A stretch of DNA of 64,000 nt, taken from assembly GCF_004798685.1 (NCBI RefSeq), contig NZ_CP039291.1, positions 2,418,001-2,482,000 of the forward strand, read 5' to 3'. Of this stretch, positions 33,761 through 43,466 are shown in pieces. The position numbers and the translations under genes are program-made. Under the pieces are notes generated by a model. The model was not told where the DNA came from and searched no databases. It saw only the letters and a program-made list of their open reading frames with translations. Source of the stretch: Cellulomonas shaoxiangyii (lineage in GTDB: Bacteria; Actinomycetota; Actinomycetes; Actinomycetales; Cellulomonadaceae). The stretch's first letter is position 1. Each line of letters begins with the position of its first letter.

Positions 33761-34561
33761 TCAGCGCTCCTCGGCGGCGAGCGCGTCCTTCCAGCCCTGC
33801 GCGTACGCCTCCGCGGACCCCTGGTGGAACATGTCGTCGGGGCCGGTGCGGACCAGCAGGCGCGCGCCCGGACCGTCGTCGTCCGTCACCACGTGGCCGA
33901 GGCCGCGCACCACGGCGACGGGACGCCCCGACGCCTTGCCCTTGACGAGCTCGGCGGCGCTCGCGACCTCGTCGGCCACGGCGGCGACGGTCATCGTCAG
34001 CGGGCGGCCGAACGTGTCGAGCTGCCCGCGCAGGTCGTCGAGCACCTGCACGCCCGCGGCGCCGATCGCGAGGTCCGTCACGCCCTGCCGCCACGGCCGC
34101 CCGGCGGTGTCCGTGACCAGCACCCCGATCCGCACGCCGAACGCCGCCGCCAGCCCCGCCCGCAGCGCGCGCGCCGACGCGTCGGGGTCCACCGGCAGCA
34201 GCAGCACCGTGCCCTCGGGGGTGTTCGACGCGTCGACCCCGGCCGCCGCCATGACCAGGCCGAGGTGGTTCTCGACGATCCGGGTGACCCCGCCCGGATG
34301 CTCGCGTGTCGCGACCACCCGCACCGTCTCGTCGGTGATCGCCCGCTCGCGGTCGTCGGCGGCGACCACGCGCCCCTCGGCCTTGGAGACGACCTTGCTG
34401 GTGACCACGAGCACGTCCCCGTCGGCGAGCGCGTGCGACGGCTCCGCGTCCGCGTCCGTGCGCAGCGCCGCCGTGAGCAGCGCGACGAGATCGTCCCCGG
34501 GGACGACCTCCGGCACGCCGTCGGGCGCCCAGACGCGCAGCTCGCCCACCCCTGCGGTCAC
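33761..34561 (-). CDS. cofE: Coenzyme F420-0:L-glutamate ligase CofE
   Basis: 266 residues. CofE landmarks: a Val/Pro-rich opening ([14 protein letters not shown]), [21 protein letters not shown] (about 44-64), [17 protein letters not shown], the [20 protein letters not shown] motif (about 127-146) with metal/GTP residues, and [13 protein letters not shown]. It adds gamma-linked glutamates to F420-0. The C-terminal FMN-reductase domain of FbiB is absent. GTG 34561 overlaps the stop of the F420-dependent dehydrogenase (GTGA). Together with the F420-0-type importer 20 kb away this fits salvage of F420-0. Confidence 0.9.
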   Translation of the reverse strand: MTAGVGELRVWAPDGVPEVVPGDDLVALLTAALRTDADAEPSHALADGDVLVVTSKVVSKAEGRVVAADDRERAITDETVRVVATREHPGGVTRIVENHLGLVMAAAGVDASNTPEGTVLLLPVDPDASARALRAGLAAAFGVRIGVLVTDTAGRPWRQGVTDLAIGAAGVQVLDDLRGQLDTFGRPLTMTVAAVADEVASAAELVKGKASGRPVAVVRGLGHVVTDDDGPGARLLVRTGPDDMFHQGSAEAYAQGWKDALAAEER

Positions 34562-35559
34562 CGCGCCAGCTTCGGCAGCACGTCGCGCCCGAAGACCTCG
34601 ATCCACTCGCGCTGGTTGCGGCCGACGTTGTGCAGGTAGATGCGGTCGAAGCCGAGGTCGACGTACTTCTGGATCTCGGCGCGGTGCACGTCCGGGTCGG
34701 CGGAGATCACCATGCGGCCGGTGAAGTCCTCGGGCCGCACGAGCTTGGCCATCTGCTCGAAGTCGAACGGCGAGCGGATGTCGGCCTTGGGGAACTTCAT
34801 GCCGCCGTTGGGCCACTCGTGCATCGCGTTGGCGAGCGCCTGCTCGTCGGTCTCGGCCCACGAGAGGTGCAGCTGCAGGACCTTCGGCATGGTGTCCGGG
34901 TCCTTGCCGGCCTCGCGCGCACCGTCGGCGAACTTGCCGAACAGGCCGGAGATCTTCTCCAGCGGCGCGCCGACCGTGATGATCCCGTCCGCGTGCTTGC
35001 CGGTGCGCTTGGCGGTGACCGGGCCGGCGGTCGCCACGAGGATCTCGGGCGCCTCCTCCGGCATCGTCCACAGGCGCGTCGACTCGAGCTTGTAGAACTG
35101 CCCGGCGTGCTTGACGTCCTTGCCCGCGAGCGACGACGAGAACAGCTTCTTGATGACCTCGATGGCCTCGAACATGCGGTTGATGCGCTCGGGCGCCTCG
35201 GGCCAGTACCCCGCCACGACGTGCTCGTTCAGGGCCTCGCCGGACCCGAGCCCGAGCCAGTGCCGCCCGGGGTACATCGCCGCGAGCGTCGCGGAGGCCT
35301 GGGCCACCATCGCGGGGTGCCAGCGGAACGTCGGCGCCGTCACGCCCGGGCCCATGTCGCCGCTGGTGCGCTCACCGATCGCGGTCAGCACGTTCCACAC
35401 GAACGACGACTGCCCCTGTGCGGGCACCCACGGCTGGAAGTGGTCGGCGGCCATCACGCCGGAGAACCCGTTCCCCTCGGCGTACGCCGACAGCTCGACC
35501 GCCTCGCGCGGGTGGAACTGCTCCAGCATCGCCGCGTACCCGATCGTCAACCCCGACAC
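34558..35559 (-). CDS. F420-dependent glucose-6-phosphate dehydrogenase-family oxidoreductase (LLM fold)
   Basis: 333 residues of the luciferase-like F420-dependent family. Features: [20 protein letters not shown] (about 36-55), the [14 protein letters not shown] [16 protein letters not shown] near 100-113, and [18 protein letters not shown] near 172. FGD and its relatives hydride-transfer from a substrate to F420. The exact substrate is uncertain: the family also contains hydroxymycolic acid and other dehydrogenases. Coupled to cofE downstream. Confidence 0.85.
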   Translation of the reverse strand: MSGLTIGYAAMLEQFHPREAVELSAYAEGNGFSGVMAADHFQPWVPAQGQSSFVWNVLTAIGERTSGDMGPGVTAPTFRWHPAMVAQASATLAAMYPGRHWLGLGSGEALNEHVVAGYWPEAPERINRMFEAIEVIKKLFSSSLAGKDVKHAGQFYKLESTRLWTMPEEAPEILVATAGPVTAKRTGKHADGIITVGAPLEKISGLFGKFADGAREAGKDPDTMPKVLQLHLSWAETDEQALANAMHEWPNGGMKFPKADIRSPFDFEQMAKLVRPEDFTGRMVISADPDVHRAEIQKYVDLGFDRIYLHNVGRNQREWIEVFGRDVLPKLAR

Positions 35560-35654
35560 GTGGTGCCCTCTCGCTGGTGTTCTGGTGCGCCGTCGAGCCT
35601 AACCCCGCCCCGGCGCGGCGCACGCGGCGGGGCGGGGCGGCGCCGGGCACCCGT

Positions 35655-35670
35655 CCTGAAGCGATTCAGG
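35655..35670. promoter_or_regulatory. LacI-type operator before the sugar dehydrogenase
   Basis: CCTGAA-GCGA-TTCAGG, a dyad with CG at its centre, as LacI/GalR-family operators have (compare the CelR-type site of cellulolytic actinobacteria). It lies 70 bp upstream of ATG 35741. No LacI regulator is encoded in the window. Confidence 0.55.
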
Positions 35671-35740
35671 GAGCCGCGGGGATTGCCAGGCCGGGCGCCG
35701 ACCGACCATCGTCGAGCGCACGCGCCCGAGAGGACCCACG

Positions 35741-37900
35741 ATGACGCCCGCGACGCCCCCCGCCCGCCTGCTCGCGCACTCCCACCGCCCACGCCCCCGG
35801 CACGCCCGGCTCCTCGCAGGCCTCGTGGCCGCGGCCCTGGCGGTGCTCCTCGTCCCGGCCGCGGCGGGCCCTGCGGCCGCGGCGACCGTCGAGCCCGGCC
35901 GCTGGTACGTCCTCGTGAACCGGGCCAGCGGCAAGGCGCTGGACGTCGCGGGGTCCGCCACGACCGAGGGCGCGGCGATCGTGCAGCGGACGCGCGACGA
36001 CCGGACGTCCCAGCAGTGGCGGTTCGTGGCGGCCGGGGACGGCTGGTACCGCCTCCAGGCCCGCCACTCCGGCAGGGCCCTCGACATCACGGGCGCCTCC
36101 AGGGCCGACGGGGCCCGTGCGGTCCAGTGGACGGACCGGTCCGCGGCCCACCAGCAGGTCCGCCTCGCCGACTCCGCCGGGGGCTACGTGCGGCTGGTGG
36201 TCCGGCACAGCGGCAAGGCGCTCGACGTCCTGAACGCCTCGCTGGCCGACGGTGCGCCGGTCGTCCAGTGGACGGACCGCGGGCAGACGAACCAGCAGTG
36301 GCAGCTCGTCCCGCTCGGCGCGTCCACGGACACCTCCGCCCCCACCCCGCCCGGAGGGCTGCGCACCACGGGCCTGACGTGCACCGCCGTCACGCTGTCG
36401 TGGACCGCCTCGACCGACAACGTGGGCGTGGCCGCCTACGACATCTACCACGACGGTCAGCAGATGACCTCGGTGCCCGGCACCGCCACGTCGGCCGTCC
36501 TCACGCTGTCGCCGGGAGTCACCTGGGGCATGTACGTCAACGCCCGGGACGCCGCCGGCAACGTGTCCCAGGCGAGCCCGACGCTCGAGCTCACGGTGCC
36601 GCCGTGCCAGACCGACACCGCAGCGCCCACGACCCCGACGGGGGTCACCGCGAGCGCGGACGGCACGTCCGCGACCGTGCGCTGGACCGCGTCCACCGAC
36701 GACGTGGGCGTCACCGGGTACGAGGTGCTGCGCGGCGGCGTGGTCGTGGGGACGGTCCCCGGGTCCGCCACGTCGTTCGTCGACGCCGGCCTCGCCGCCG
36801 GGACGGCGTACTCCTACGCCGTGCGCGCCCGGGACCAGGCGGGCAACCGCTCGCCCGCCTCGGCGGCCGTCACCGTCACCACCGGCGCCACGTGCACCGG
36901 CGCGGGCGTGATCTGCTCCGTCCGCCAGGTCGCGACGGACCGCGACCTGCCCTGGGGCCTCGTCGAGCTGCCCGACGGATCCGTGCTGTACGGCCGGCGC
37001 GACGCGGGCCGCGTCGTCCGCCTCGACCCCGCGACGGGCACCACGACCGTCGTCGCGGGCACCTTCCCGGGCATGGCCGGGACCGACGGCGAGGGCGGGC
37101 TCATGGGCCTGGCCGTCGCGCCGGACTTCGCCACCGACCCGTGGCTGTACGTCATGCACACCACCGCCACGGACAACCGCGTGGTGCGCGTCCGGTACGT
37201 CGACGGCGCCCTCTCGGGCACGCCGCAGGTGCTGGTCCAGGGCATCCCGCGGAACAAGTACCACAACGGCGGCCGGCTGCGCTTCGGGCCCGACGGCATG
37301 CTGTACGTCGCGACGGGCGACGGCCAGAACCCGCAGTGGGCGCAGGACACCGCGAACCTCGCCGGCAAGGTGCTGCGGATCCACCCCGACGGGCGCGTGC
37401 CGGCCGACAACCCGTTCGGCAACGCGGTGTGGAGCTACGGGCACCGCAACCCGCAGGGCCTGGCGTTCGACTCCCGCGGCCGGCTGTGGCAGCAGGAGTT
37501 CGGCAACTCCCTCATGGACGAGACCAACCTCGTGGTGCGCGGCGGCAACTACGGGTGGCCGCAGTGCGAGGGCACCAGCGGGAGCTGCTCGGACGCCGGT
37601 CTGGTGGCGCCGAAGCTGACGATGTCGACCGCGGCGGCGTCGTGCTCCGGCATCGCGGTCGTCGGCGACTCCCTGTGGATCGCGTGCCTGCGCGGCACCC
37701 GGCTGTACCGCGCGACGATCACGGCGGACGGCTCCCTCACGGGGGTGCAGTCGCTGCTCCAGGGCACCTACGGGCGGCTGCGGACGGTGGAGCCGAGCGC
37801 CGACGGCGGCCTGTGGGTCACGACGAGCACGCGGGGCGACAAGGACTCCGTGGCGAACAACAGCGACGAGCGGATCCTGAAGATCACGCTCGGGCGCTGA
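35741..37900 (+). CDS. Secreted glucose/sorbosone dehydrogenase-type protein with ricin-B lectin and two FN3 domains
   Basis: 719 residues. Signal peptide 1-48 (basic start, hydrophobic core LLAGLVAAALAVLLVPAAAG, AAA cleavage). Residues 50-195 form a ricin-B-type trefoil with three repeats, each carrying ALDV/ALDI and a QQW or QQV element. Two fibronectin III domains follow at about 198-286 and 291-382, each with SWTASTDNVG-like or RWTASTDDVG signatures. The GSDH beta-propeller fills 395-719 (DRDLPWGLVELPDGSVL, NKYHNGGRLRFGPDGMLYV, WSYGHRNPQGLAFD with the catalytic-His region, GGNYGWPQCEG). It would oxidise sugars outside the cell using PQQ, tethered to glycan by the lectin. No PQQ synthesis genes are in the window. 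Confidence 0.85.
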   Translation: MTPATPPARLLAHSHRPRPRHARLLAGLVAAALAVLLVPAAAGPAAAATVEPGRWYVLVNRASGKALDVAGSATTEGAAIVQRTRDDRTSQQWRFVAAGDGWYRLQARHSGRALDITGASRADGARAVQWTDRSAAHQQVRLADSAGGYVRLVVRHSGKALDVLNASLADGAPVVQWTDRGQTNQQWQLVPLGASTDTSAPTPPGGLRTTGLTCTAVTLSWTASTDNVGVAAYDIYHDGQQMTSVPGTATSAVLTLSPGVTWGMYVNARDAAGNVSQASPTLELTVPPCQTDTAAPTTPTGVTASADGTSATVRWTASTDDVGVTGYEVLRGGVVVGTVPGSATSFVDAGLAAGTAYSYAVRARDQAGNRSPASAAVTVTTGATCTGAGVICSVRQVATDRDLPWGLVELPDGSVLYGRRDAGRVVRLDPATGTTTVVAGTFPGMAGTDGEGGLMGLAVAPDFATDPWLYVMHTTATDNRVVRVRYVDGALSGTPQVLVQGIPRNKYHNGGRLRFGPDGMLYVATGDGQNPQWAQDTANLAGKVLRIHPDGRVPADNPFGNAVWSYGHRNPQGLAFDSRGRLWQQEFGNSLMDETNLVVRGGNYGWPQCEGTSGSCSDAGLVAPKLTMSTAAASCSGIAVVGDSLWIACLRGTRLYRATITADGSLTGVQSLLQGTYGRLRTVEPSADGGLWVTTSTRGDKDSVANNSDERILKITLGR

Positions 37901-37966
37901 CCCGGCGGCCGGCTCGCGGCTCGCGCCTCCCTCGGGGGCGGCGCGTCCGCGGGCCCGCCGTCGGGT

Positions 37967-38989
37967 TCACGGGTGCACGGTCGCCGGGCGTTCGCCGGGA
38001 GTCGGCGCCGTGTCGGCGGCGGGCGCGGTGCCGGCGGCGGGCGCCGGGGCGGTTCCCGCGCCGACGTCGCGGTCGGCGCCCCGGCGCACGACCGCGACCC
38101 CGAGGACGACGAGCGCGGCGCCGACGACCTGCACGCCGCGCGGCGCCTCGGCGAGCAGCACCCACGCCAGCAGCACGGCGAAGAGCACCTCGGACAGCGC
38201 GAGGAAGGACGCGACGCGCTCCCCCAGCAGCCGCACCGACACGGCGGACACGCCGTAGGCGAGCGCGGTGGGCACGACCCCGACGACGGCGAGCGGCACG
38301 GCCCAGTGCACCGTCGCGCCGAGCACCTCGACCCGCACGTCGGGCGCCGCGAGCGGCAGCACGCCCACGAGCGCGAGCACCGCGACCGTCACGGCGCCGA
38401 CCGCCATCGCGGCGCCGGCGAGCGTGACGGGCGGCAGCGCGAGCGGCCGCGCGGTGAGGGCGAAGTACGCCGCGTTGCCGACGGCGGCGCCGAGGGCGAA
38501 CAGCAGCCCCACGGGGTCGAGCGCGAGCGACCCCGTGACGTCGAGCACGAGCACGAGGCCGCCCATGGCGAGCGCCGCCCCGACGAGGGTCGTGCGCGAC
38601 GGCGCCCGGCGCGTGCGCGCCCAGCCCCACAGGACGAGCAGCAGCGGCCCGGTGTACTCGACCAGCAGCGCGACGGCGACGGGCAGCCGGTCCACCGCGA
38701 GGAAGTACAGCGTGGAGGCGCCCGCGACGCCGAGCAGCCCGAGCCCGACGACGGTGGCGGCGTCGGCGCGCAGCGCGGACCAGCGTCCGTGCAGGGCCCA
38801 CAGCGCGGGGCCGGCCAGGAGCAGGGCCCCCAGCGTGAGGCGCACGAGGATCGCCGCCCCCGGCGACCACCCCGCGGCGAGCAGCGGCTTGACCACCGGC
38901 CCGCTCGTGGCGAACGCGAGGGCGGCCAGCAGCCCCGCGGCGATCCCTGCGCTGCGCGCACGCGTGCCCTGCACGTCGTCTCCCGACAC
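37967..38989 (-). CDS. EamA/DMT-superfamily transporter
   Basis: 340 residues with ten hydrophobic segments in two EamA halves (LLAALAFATSGPVVKPLLAAGW; then LFALGAAVGNAAYFALTARPL). The end of each half has the typical EYTGPLLLVLWGW and LSEVLFAVLLAWVLLAE motifs. Likely a metabolite or amino-acid exporter. A 35-residue Ala/Pro-rich tail follows the last helix. GTG start; convergent with the sugar dehydrogenase. Confidence 0.8.
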   Translation of the reverse strand: MSGDDVQGTRARSAGIAAGLLAALAFATSGPVVKPLLAAGWSPGAAILVRLTLGALLLAGPALWALHGRWSALRADAATVVGLGLLGVAGASTLYFLAVDRLPVAVALLVEYTGPLLLVLWGWARTRRAPSRTTLVGAALAMGGLVLVLDVTGSLALDPVGLLFALGAAVGNAAYFALTARPLALPPVTLAGAAMAVGAVTVAVLALVGVLPLAAPDVRVEVLGATVHWAVPLAVVGVVPTALAYGVSAVSVRLLGERVASFLALSEVLFAVLLAWVLLAEAPRGVQVVGAALVVLGVAVVRRGADRDVGAGTAPAPAAGTAPAADTAPTPGERPATVHP

Positions 38990-39132
38990 CCCGGCCCGCG
39001 CGACGCGGGCGGACGGACGCGGCGCCCGGCGGTCGTCGCGACGAGGCGGTCCCGCGCCCCGGGATCGCCGGTGTCAGGGGTCATCCGCTCCTATGCTCAT
39101 GACGCTACGGCCTCGTCCCGACAGGAGTCAAC

Positions 39133-39690
39133 GTGCCTTTCGCCCATGACACGGAGGCGAACCTCCGGGCCGCCGCGGACCTGGTCAACACGGCGCGGCG
39201 GCTCGACGGCACCGACGCCCTGACGACCCCCGAGGACCTGCGCGCCTTCCGCACCCGCTGGCGCTACACCGGGCGCCACGACGGCGACGCGGCCGAGCTC
39301 GCCGCCGTGCGCCGGGCCCGCACGCGCGTCGGCGCGCTCTGGGCCGCGGACCGGGACGCGGCGGCCGACCAGGTCAACGCGATGCTGCGCGACGCCGACG
39401 CGGTACCCTCCCTCGCCCGGCACGACCACATGGACTGGCACCTGCACGCGACCGCGGACGACGCGCCGCTCGCGTCGGTCGTGCTCGCCGAGACGGCCCT
39501 CGCCGCCGCGGACCTCGTGCGCTCCGACGAGTGGGACCGCATGGGCACGTGCGCCGCGGAGGACTGCGACGCCGTGCTCCTGGACCTGTCGCGCAACCGG
39601 TCCCGACGGTTCTGCGACGTCAACGGGTGCGCGAACCGGGCGCACGTGGCCGCCTACCGGGCGCGCCGCGCCGCACGCACCGACGCCTGA
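39133..39690 (+). CDS. CGNR zinc-finger / ABATE-domain regulator
   Basis: 185 residues. The N-terminal 130 residues form the helical ABATE domain (DLVNTARRLDGTDALTTPEDL). The C-terminal CGNR-type zinc finger has CAAEDCDAVLLDLSRNRSRRFCD with a later NGCANRAHVAAYRAR, i.e. four Cys plus the NR motif (residues about 139-178). This family is thought to be DNA-binding. GTG 39133 has AGGAG. Divergent from the DMT exporter, which it may control. Confidence 0.8.
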   Translation: MPFAHDTEANLRAAADLVNTARRLDGTDALTTPEDLRAFRTRWRYTGRHDGDAAELAAVRRARTRVGALWAADRDAAADQVNAMLRDADAVPSLARHDHMDWHLHATADDAPLASVVLAETALAAADLVRSDEWDRMGTCAAEDCDAVLLDLSRNRSRRFCDVNGCANRAHVAAYRARRAARTDA

Positions 39691-39789
39691 CCCGGCCGCC
39701 ACGGGCCCCCGGCCGGCCGGTCCGCGGCCGCACACGGGGCGCCGGCGCGGCGTAGGGACGTCGCGGTACGCGTGGAAAGATGTGTGCCC

Positions 39790-42450
39790 ATGACCGACCT
39801 GACCGCACGTGCCGATGCCCCGACGAGCGCGCCCGCCCGCCAGGTACCGGACAAGGTCACCGTCGACGGGCTCGAGGAGCGCTGGGACGGCGCCTGGACG
39901 GCGGCCGGCACGTACTCCTTCGACCGCTCGCAGGAGCGCGCGCAGGTCTACTCCATCGACACCCCGCCGCCCACGGTGTCCGGCTCGTTGCACGTGGGCC
40001 ACGTCTTCTCGTACACGCACACCGACGTCGTGGCGCGCTACCGCCGCATGCGTGGGTACGAGGTGTTCTACCCGATGGGCTGGGACGACAACGGCCTGCC
40101 GACCGAGCGGCGCGTGCAGAACTACTACGGCGTGCGCTGCGACCCGTCCCTCCCGTACGACCCGGACTTCACCCCGCCGCACGAGGGCACGGACGGCAAG
40201 GCGGTCAAGCCGGGCGACCAGGTGCCGGTCTCGCGCCGGAACTTCATCGAGCTGTGCGAGCGGCTCTCCGCGCAGGACGAGCAGCAGTTCGAGCACCTGT
40301 GGCGCCGGCTCGGCCTCTCCGTCGACTGGTCGATGACCTACCAGACGATCGGCAGCACGGCCCGGGCCGTGTCGCAGCGCGCGTTCCTGCGCAACCTCGA
40401 GCGCGGCGAGGCCTACCAGGCCGAGGCGCCCGGCCTGTGGGACGTCACGTTCCAGACGGCGGTCGCGCAGGCCGAGCTCGAGGCGCGCGACTACCCCGGC
40501 GCGTTCCACAAGGTCGCGTTCCACCGCCCCGACGGCGAGGCCGTCGTCATCGAGACCACGCGCCCGGAGCTGCTGCCGGCGTGCGTCGCCCTCATCGCCC
40601 ACCCGGACGACGAGCGCTACCAGCACCTGTTCGGCACCACCGTGACGAGCCCCCTGTTCGGCGTCGAGCTCCCCGTCCTGGCGCACCCGGCCGCGGAGCC
40701 CGACAAGGGCGCCGGCATCGCGATGTGCTGCACGTTCGGCGACCTCACCGACGTGCAGTGGTGGCGCGAGCTGCGCCTGCCCACGCGGTCGGTGGTCGGC
40801 CGCGACGGCCGCGTGCTGCGCGACACCCCGGAGTGGATCGCCACCGAGGCCGGCCGCGCGCGCTACGCGGAGATCGCCGGCAAGACCACCTTCTCGGCAC
40901 GTGAGGCCCTCGTCGCCGCGCTGCGCGAGTCCGGCGACCTGCTCGGCGAGCCCGTCGCCACGCAGCGCAAGGCGAACTTCTACGAGAAGGGTGACAAGCC
41001 CCTCGAGATCGTCACCAGCCGGCAGTGGTACCTGCGCAACGGCGGCCGGGACGAGGCCCTGCGCACGGCCCTGCTCGCCCGCGGCCAGGAGCTCGGCTTC
41101 CACCCGGACTTCATGCGGGTGCGCTACGACAACTGGGTCGGCGGCCTCAACGGCGACTGGCTCGTCTCGCGCCAGCGCTTCTTCGGCGTGCCGTTCCCGG
41201 TCTGGTACCCGCTCGACGAGGACGGGCAGCCGCGCTACGACGCGCCGATCGTCCCGGACGAGGCGGCCCTGCCCGTCGACCCGACGAGCGACGTCCCGCC
41301 GGGGTACGCGGCGGAGCAGCGCGGCGTGGCGGGCGGCTTCGTCGCCGACCCCGACGTCATGGACACCTGGGCGACGAGCTCGCTGACGCCGCAGATCGTC
41401 TGCGGGTGGCTCGACGACCCCGACCTGTTCGCCCGCACGTTCCCGATGGACCTGCGCCCCCAGGGTCAGGACATCATCCGCACCTGGCTGTTCTCGTCGG
41501 TCGTGCGCGCCCACCTGGAGAACGGGTCCCTCCCGTGGACCGACGCCGCGATCAGCGGCTGGATCCTCGACCCCGACCGCAAGAAGATGAGCAAGTCCAA
41601 GGGCAACGTCGTGACGCCGCTGGCCCTGCTCGAGGAGCACGGCTCGGACGCGGTGCGCTACTGGGCCGCCTCGGCCCGCCTGGGCACCGACGCGGCCTTC
41701 GAGGTCGGCCAGATGAAGATCGGCCGCCGCCTGGCGATCAAGGTCCTCAACGCGAGCAAGTTCGTGCTCTCGTTCGGCGCGGCCGACGAGCCGGTCCTGC
41801 TCGACCCGGCCCTCGTCACCGAGACGCTCGACCGCGCGATGCTCGCCGGGCTCGCCCAGGTCGTCGAGACCGCGACCGCGGCGCTCGAGTCCTACGACCA
41901 CACCCGGGCCCTGGAGACCACCGAGACGTTCTTCTGGACGTTCTGCGACGACTACCTCGAGCTGGTCAAGGACCGTGCGTACGGTGCCGGCGCCGCGGCC
42001 GGCGACGTGCCGGCCGCGACGGCGTCGGCACGCGCCGCGCTCGGCATCGCGCTCGACACGCTGCTGCGCCTGTTCGCCCCCGTGCTGCCGTTCGCGACCG
42101 AGGAGGTCTGGTCCTGGTGGCGCGAGGGCACGGTGCACCGTGCGCCGTGGCCGACGGCCGAGCCGCTGCGCGCGGCGGCCGGTGACGCGGACGCCGGCGT
42201 GGTCACCGCGGCGGGCGCCGCGCTCGCCGCGCTGCGCAAGGTGAAGTCCGAGGCGAAGGCGTCGATGCGCACGCCGATCGAGCACGCGGTGCTCGCGGTG
42301 CCCGCCGCGCTGCGGGCGGCCGTGGAGGTCGCCCTCGACGACGTCCGCTCGGCGGGCCGCGCCACGGGCACGCTCGAGCTCGTGGACGCGGAGGACGAGA
42401 CGCTCGTCGCGCGTGACGCCCGGCTCGGCGAGGCGGTCGCGCGGACCTGA
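39790..42450 (+). CDS. valS: Valyl-tRNA synthetase, short archaeal/rickettsial-like type
   Basis: 886 residues, class I. HIGH-like motif HVGH at about 68-71, then GWDDNGLPTERRVQNYYGVRC; a large CP1 editing insertion (about 190-380, with IETTRPELLPACVALIAHP); KMSKS loop KKMSKSKGN at 598; anticodon-binding helical domain to about 800. The C-terminal part lacks the long coiled-coil tRNA arm of typical bacterial ValS, and the signature around DNGLPTERR is that of the archaeal/rickettsial-type enzymes also found in some actinobacteria. It charges tRNA-Val. ATG 39790 after GGAAAG. Confidence 0.9.
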   Translation: MTDLTARADAPTSAPARQVPDKVTVDGLEERWDGAWTAAGTYSFDRSQERAQVYSIDTPPPTVSGSLHVGHVFSYTHTDVVARYRRMRGYEVFYPMGWDDNGLPTERRVQNYYGVRCDPSLPYDPDFTPPHEGTDGKAVKPGDQVPVSRRNFIELCERLSAQDEQQFEHLWRRLGLSVDWSMTYQTIGSTARAVSQRAFLRNLERGEAYQAEAPGLWDVTFQTAVAQAELEARDYPGAFHKVAFHRPDGEAVVIETTRPELLPACVALIAHPDDERYQHLFGTTVTSPLFGVELPVLAHPAAEPDKGAGIAMCCTFGDLTDVQWWRELRLPTRSVVGRDGRVLRDTPEWIATEAGRARYAEIAGKTTFSAREALVAALRESGDLLGEPVATQRKANFYEKGDKPLEIVTSRQWYLRNGGRDEALRTALLARGQELGFHPDFMRVRYDNWVGGLNGDWLVSRQRFFGVPFPVWYPLDEDGQPRYDAPIVPDEAALPVDPTSDVPPGYAAEQRGVAGGFVADPDVMDTWATSSLTPQIVCGWLDDPDLFARTFPMDLRPQGQDIIRTWLFSSVVRAHLENGSLPWTDAAISGWILDPDRKKMSKSKGNVVTPLALLEEHGSDAVRYWAASARLGTDAAFEVGQMKIGRRLAIKVLNASKFVLSFGAADEPVLLDPALVTETLDRAMLAGLAQVVETATAALESYDHTRALETTETFFWTFCDDYLELVKDRAYGAGAAAGDVPAATASARAALGIALDTLLRLFAPVLPFATEEVWSWWREGTVHRAPWPTAEPLRAAAGDADAGVVTAAGAALAALRKVKSEAKASMRTPIEHAVLAVPAALRAAVEVALDDVRSAGRATGTLELVDAEDETLVARDARLGEAVART

Positions 42451-42484
42451 GTCGACGCGCCCGGTCGGGCGCTGCCGCACCGAC

Positions 42485-42508
42485 GGCCCGGGACCCAGGT
42501 CCCGGGCC
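42485..42508 (+). terminator. Hairpin terminator of valS
   Basis: GGCCCGGGAC pairs with GTCCCGGGCC (42485-42494 with 42499-42508), 4-nt loop, 34 bp after the valS stop. Confidence 0.65.
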
Positions 42509-42519
42509 GGGACGATTCT

Positions 42520-42546
42520 GTATAACCATGCTGGTGCACGTATACT
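42520..42546 (+). promoter_or_regulatory. AT-rich promoter/operator of the amino-acid importer
   Basis: An AT island in a GC-rich background: TATACT at 42541-42546 is a near-consensus -10, and GTATA (42520-42524) mirrors TATAC (42541-42545) across 16 bp. The mirror repeat overlapping the -10 suggests a repressor site. The ATG of the binding protein is 30 bp further. Confidence 0.45.
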
Positions 42547-42575
42547 CATCCGCGCTCCAGCACGGAAGGAAACCC

Positions 42576-43373
42576 ATGCGTCACCTGCTGCCCACCACCG
42601 CCCTCGTCGCGGCGGCCGCCCTCGCCCTCGGTGCCTGCTCCGGCGGGCTCGGCTCCGACGAGGCGTCCCCCGCGGCCACCGACGGCGTCGCCCTGGTCGA
42701 GCCCGGCACGCTCACGGTCTGCACCAACCCGCCGTTCGAGCCCTTCGAGTACGAGGACGAGAGCGGCGAGATCGTCGGCCTCGACATGGACATCGCGCGG
42801 GAGGTGGCCGAGGACCTGGGCGTCGAGCTCGCGGTGAAGGTCACGCCGTTCGACACCATCCAGTCCGGCACCGACCTCGACACGGGCACGTGCGACATCG
42901 TCGCGTCGGGGCTGACCATCACCGAGGAGCGCCAGGCGAAGTTCGACTTCTCCGACCCGTACTTCGACGCCGACCAGGGCCTGCTCGTGCCGGCGGGCTC
43001 CGACCTCTCGACGGTGGAGTCGCTCGCCGACAAGCGCGTCGGCGTGCAGCTCGCCACCACCGGCGAGACCTGGGCGACCGAGGAGGGCCTCGAGACGGTC
43101 CAGTTCGAGGACCTGGGCCTTCAGGTCCAGGCCCTGACGACCGGCCAGGTCGACGCCGTCGTCAACGACATCGCGGTGCTCGGCCCGTGGATCGACGAGG
43201 GCTTCGAGGTCGCCGCCACGTTCCCGACGGGCGAGCAGTACGGCCTCGGCGTCAAGAAGGGCAACACCGCCCTGCTCGAGGAGATCAACTCCACCCTCGT
43301 GCGCATCGCCGGCGACGGCACGTACGAGGAGATCTACACCACGCACATCGGCACCGCGCCCGACGAGGGCTGA
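42576..43373 (+). CDS. Polar amino-acid ABC importer, binding lipoprotein
   Basis: 265 residues with a lipoprotein signal (LGACSGG, Cys near residue 20). SBP_bac_3 fold: LTVCTNPPFEPFEYEDESG, GLDMDIAREVAEDLGV, the ITEERQAKFDFSDPY signature (about 113-127) and YGLGVKKGN. Ligands in this family are polar or basic amino acids or opines. ATG 42576 follows GGAAGGAAA. First gene of a three-gene operon. Confidence 0.85.
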   Translation: MRHLLPTTALVAAAALALGACSGGLGSDEASPAATDGVALVEPGTLTVCTNPPFEPFEYEDESGEIVGLDMDIAREVAEDLGVELAVKVTPFDTIQSGTDLDTGTCDIVASGLTITEERQAKFDFSDPYFDADQGLLVPAGSDLSTVESLADKRVGVQLATTGETWATEEGLETVQFEDLGLQVQALTTGQVDAVVNDIAVLGPWIDEGFEVAATFPTGEQYGLGVKKGNTALLEEINSTLVRIAGDGTYEEIYTTHIGTAPDEG

Positions 43374-43380
43374 CGCCCGT

Positions 43381-43422
43381 GACGGGCGGGCGCGCCGGTG
43401 CTGCACCGGGTGCCCGCCCGTC
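43381..43422 (+). terminator. Intercistronic two-step hairpin after the binding-protein gene
   Basis: GACGGGCGGGC (43381-43391) pairs with GCCCGCCCGTC (43412-43422), and inside it CCGGTG pairs with CACCGG. Such a structure usually stabilises or attenuates so that more binding protein than permease is made. Confidence 0.6.
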
Positions 43423-43466
43423 GCCGTGACAGCCCGCGACGGACGGCCCACCGCGACGGAGACCGC

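Noticed and set aside
39097..42549. 1150-codon open frame opposite valS
   Set aside because: Antisense shadow of valS; low-complexity Arg/Gly/Val/His composition.
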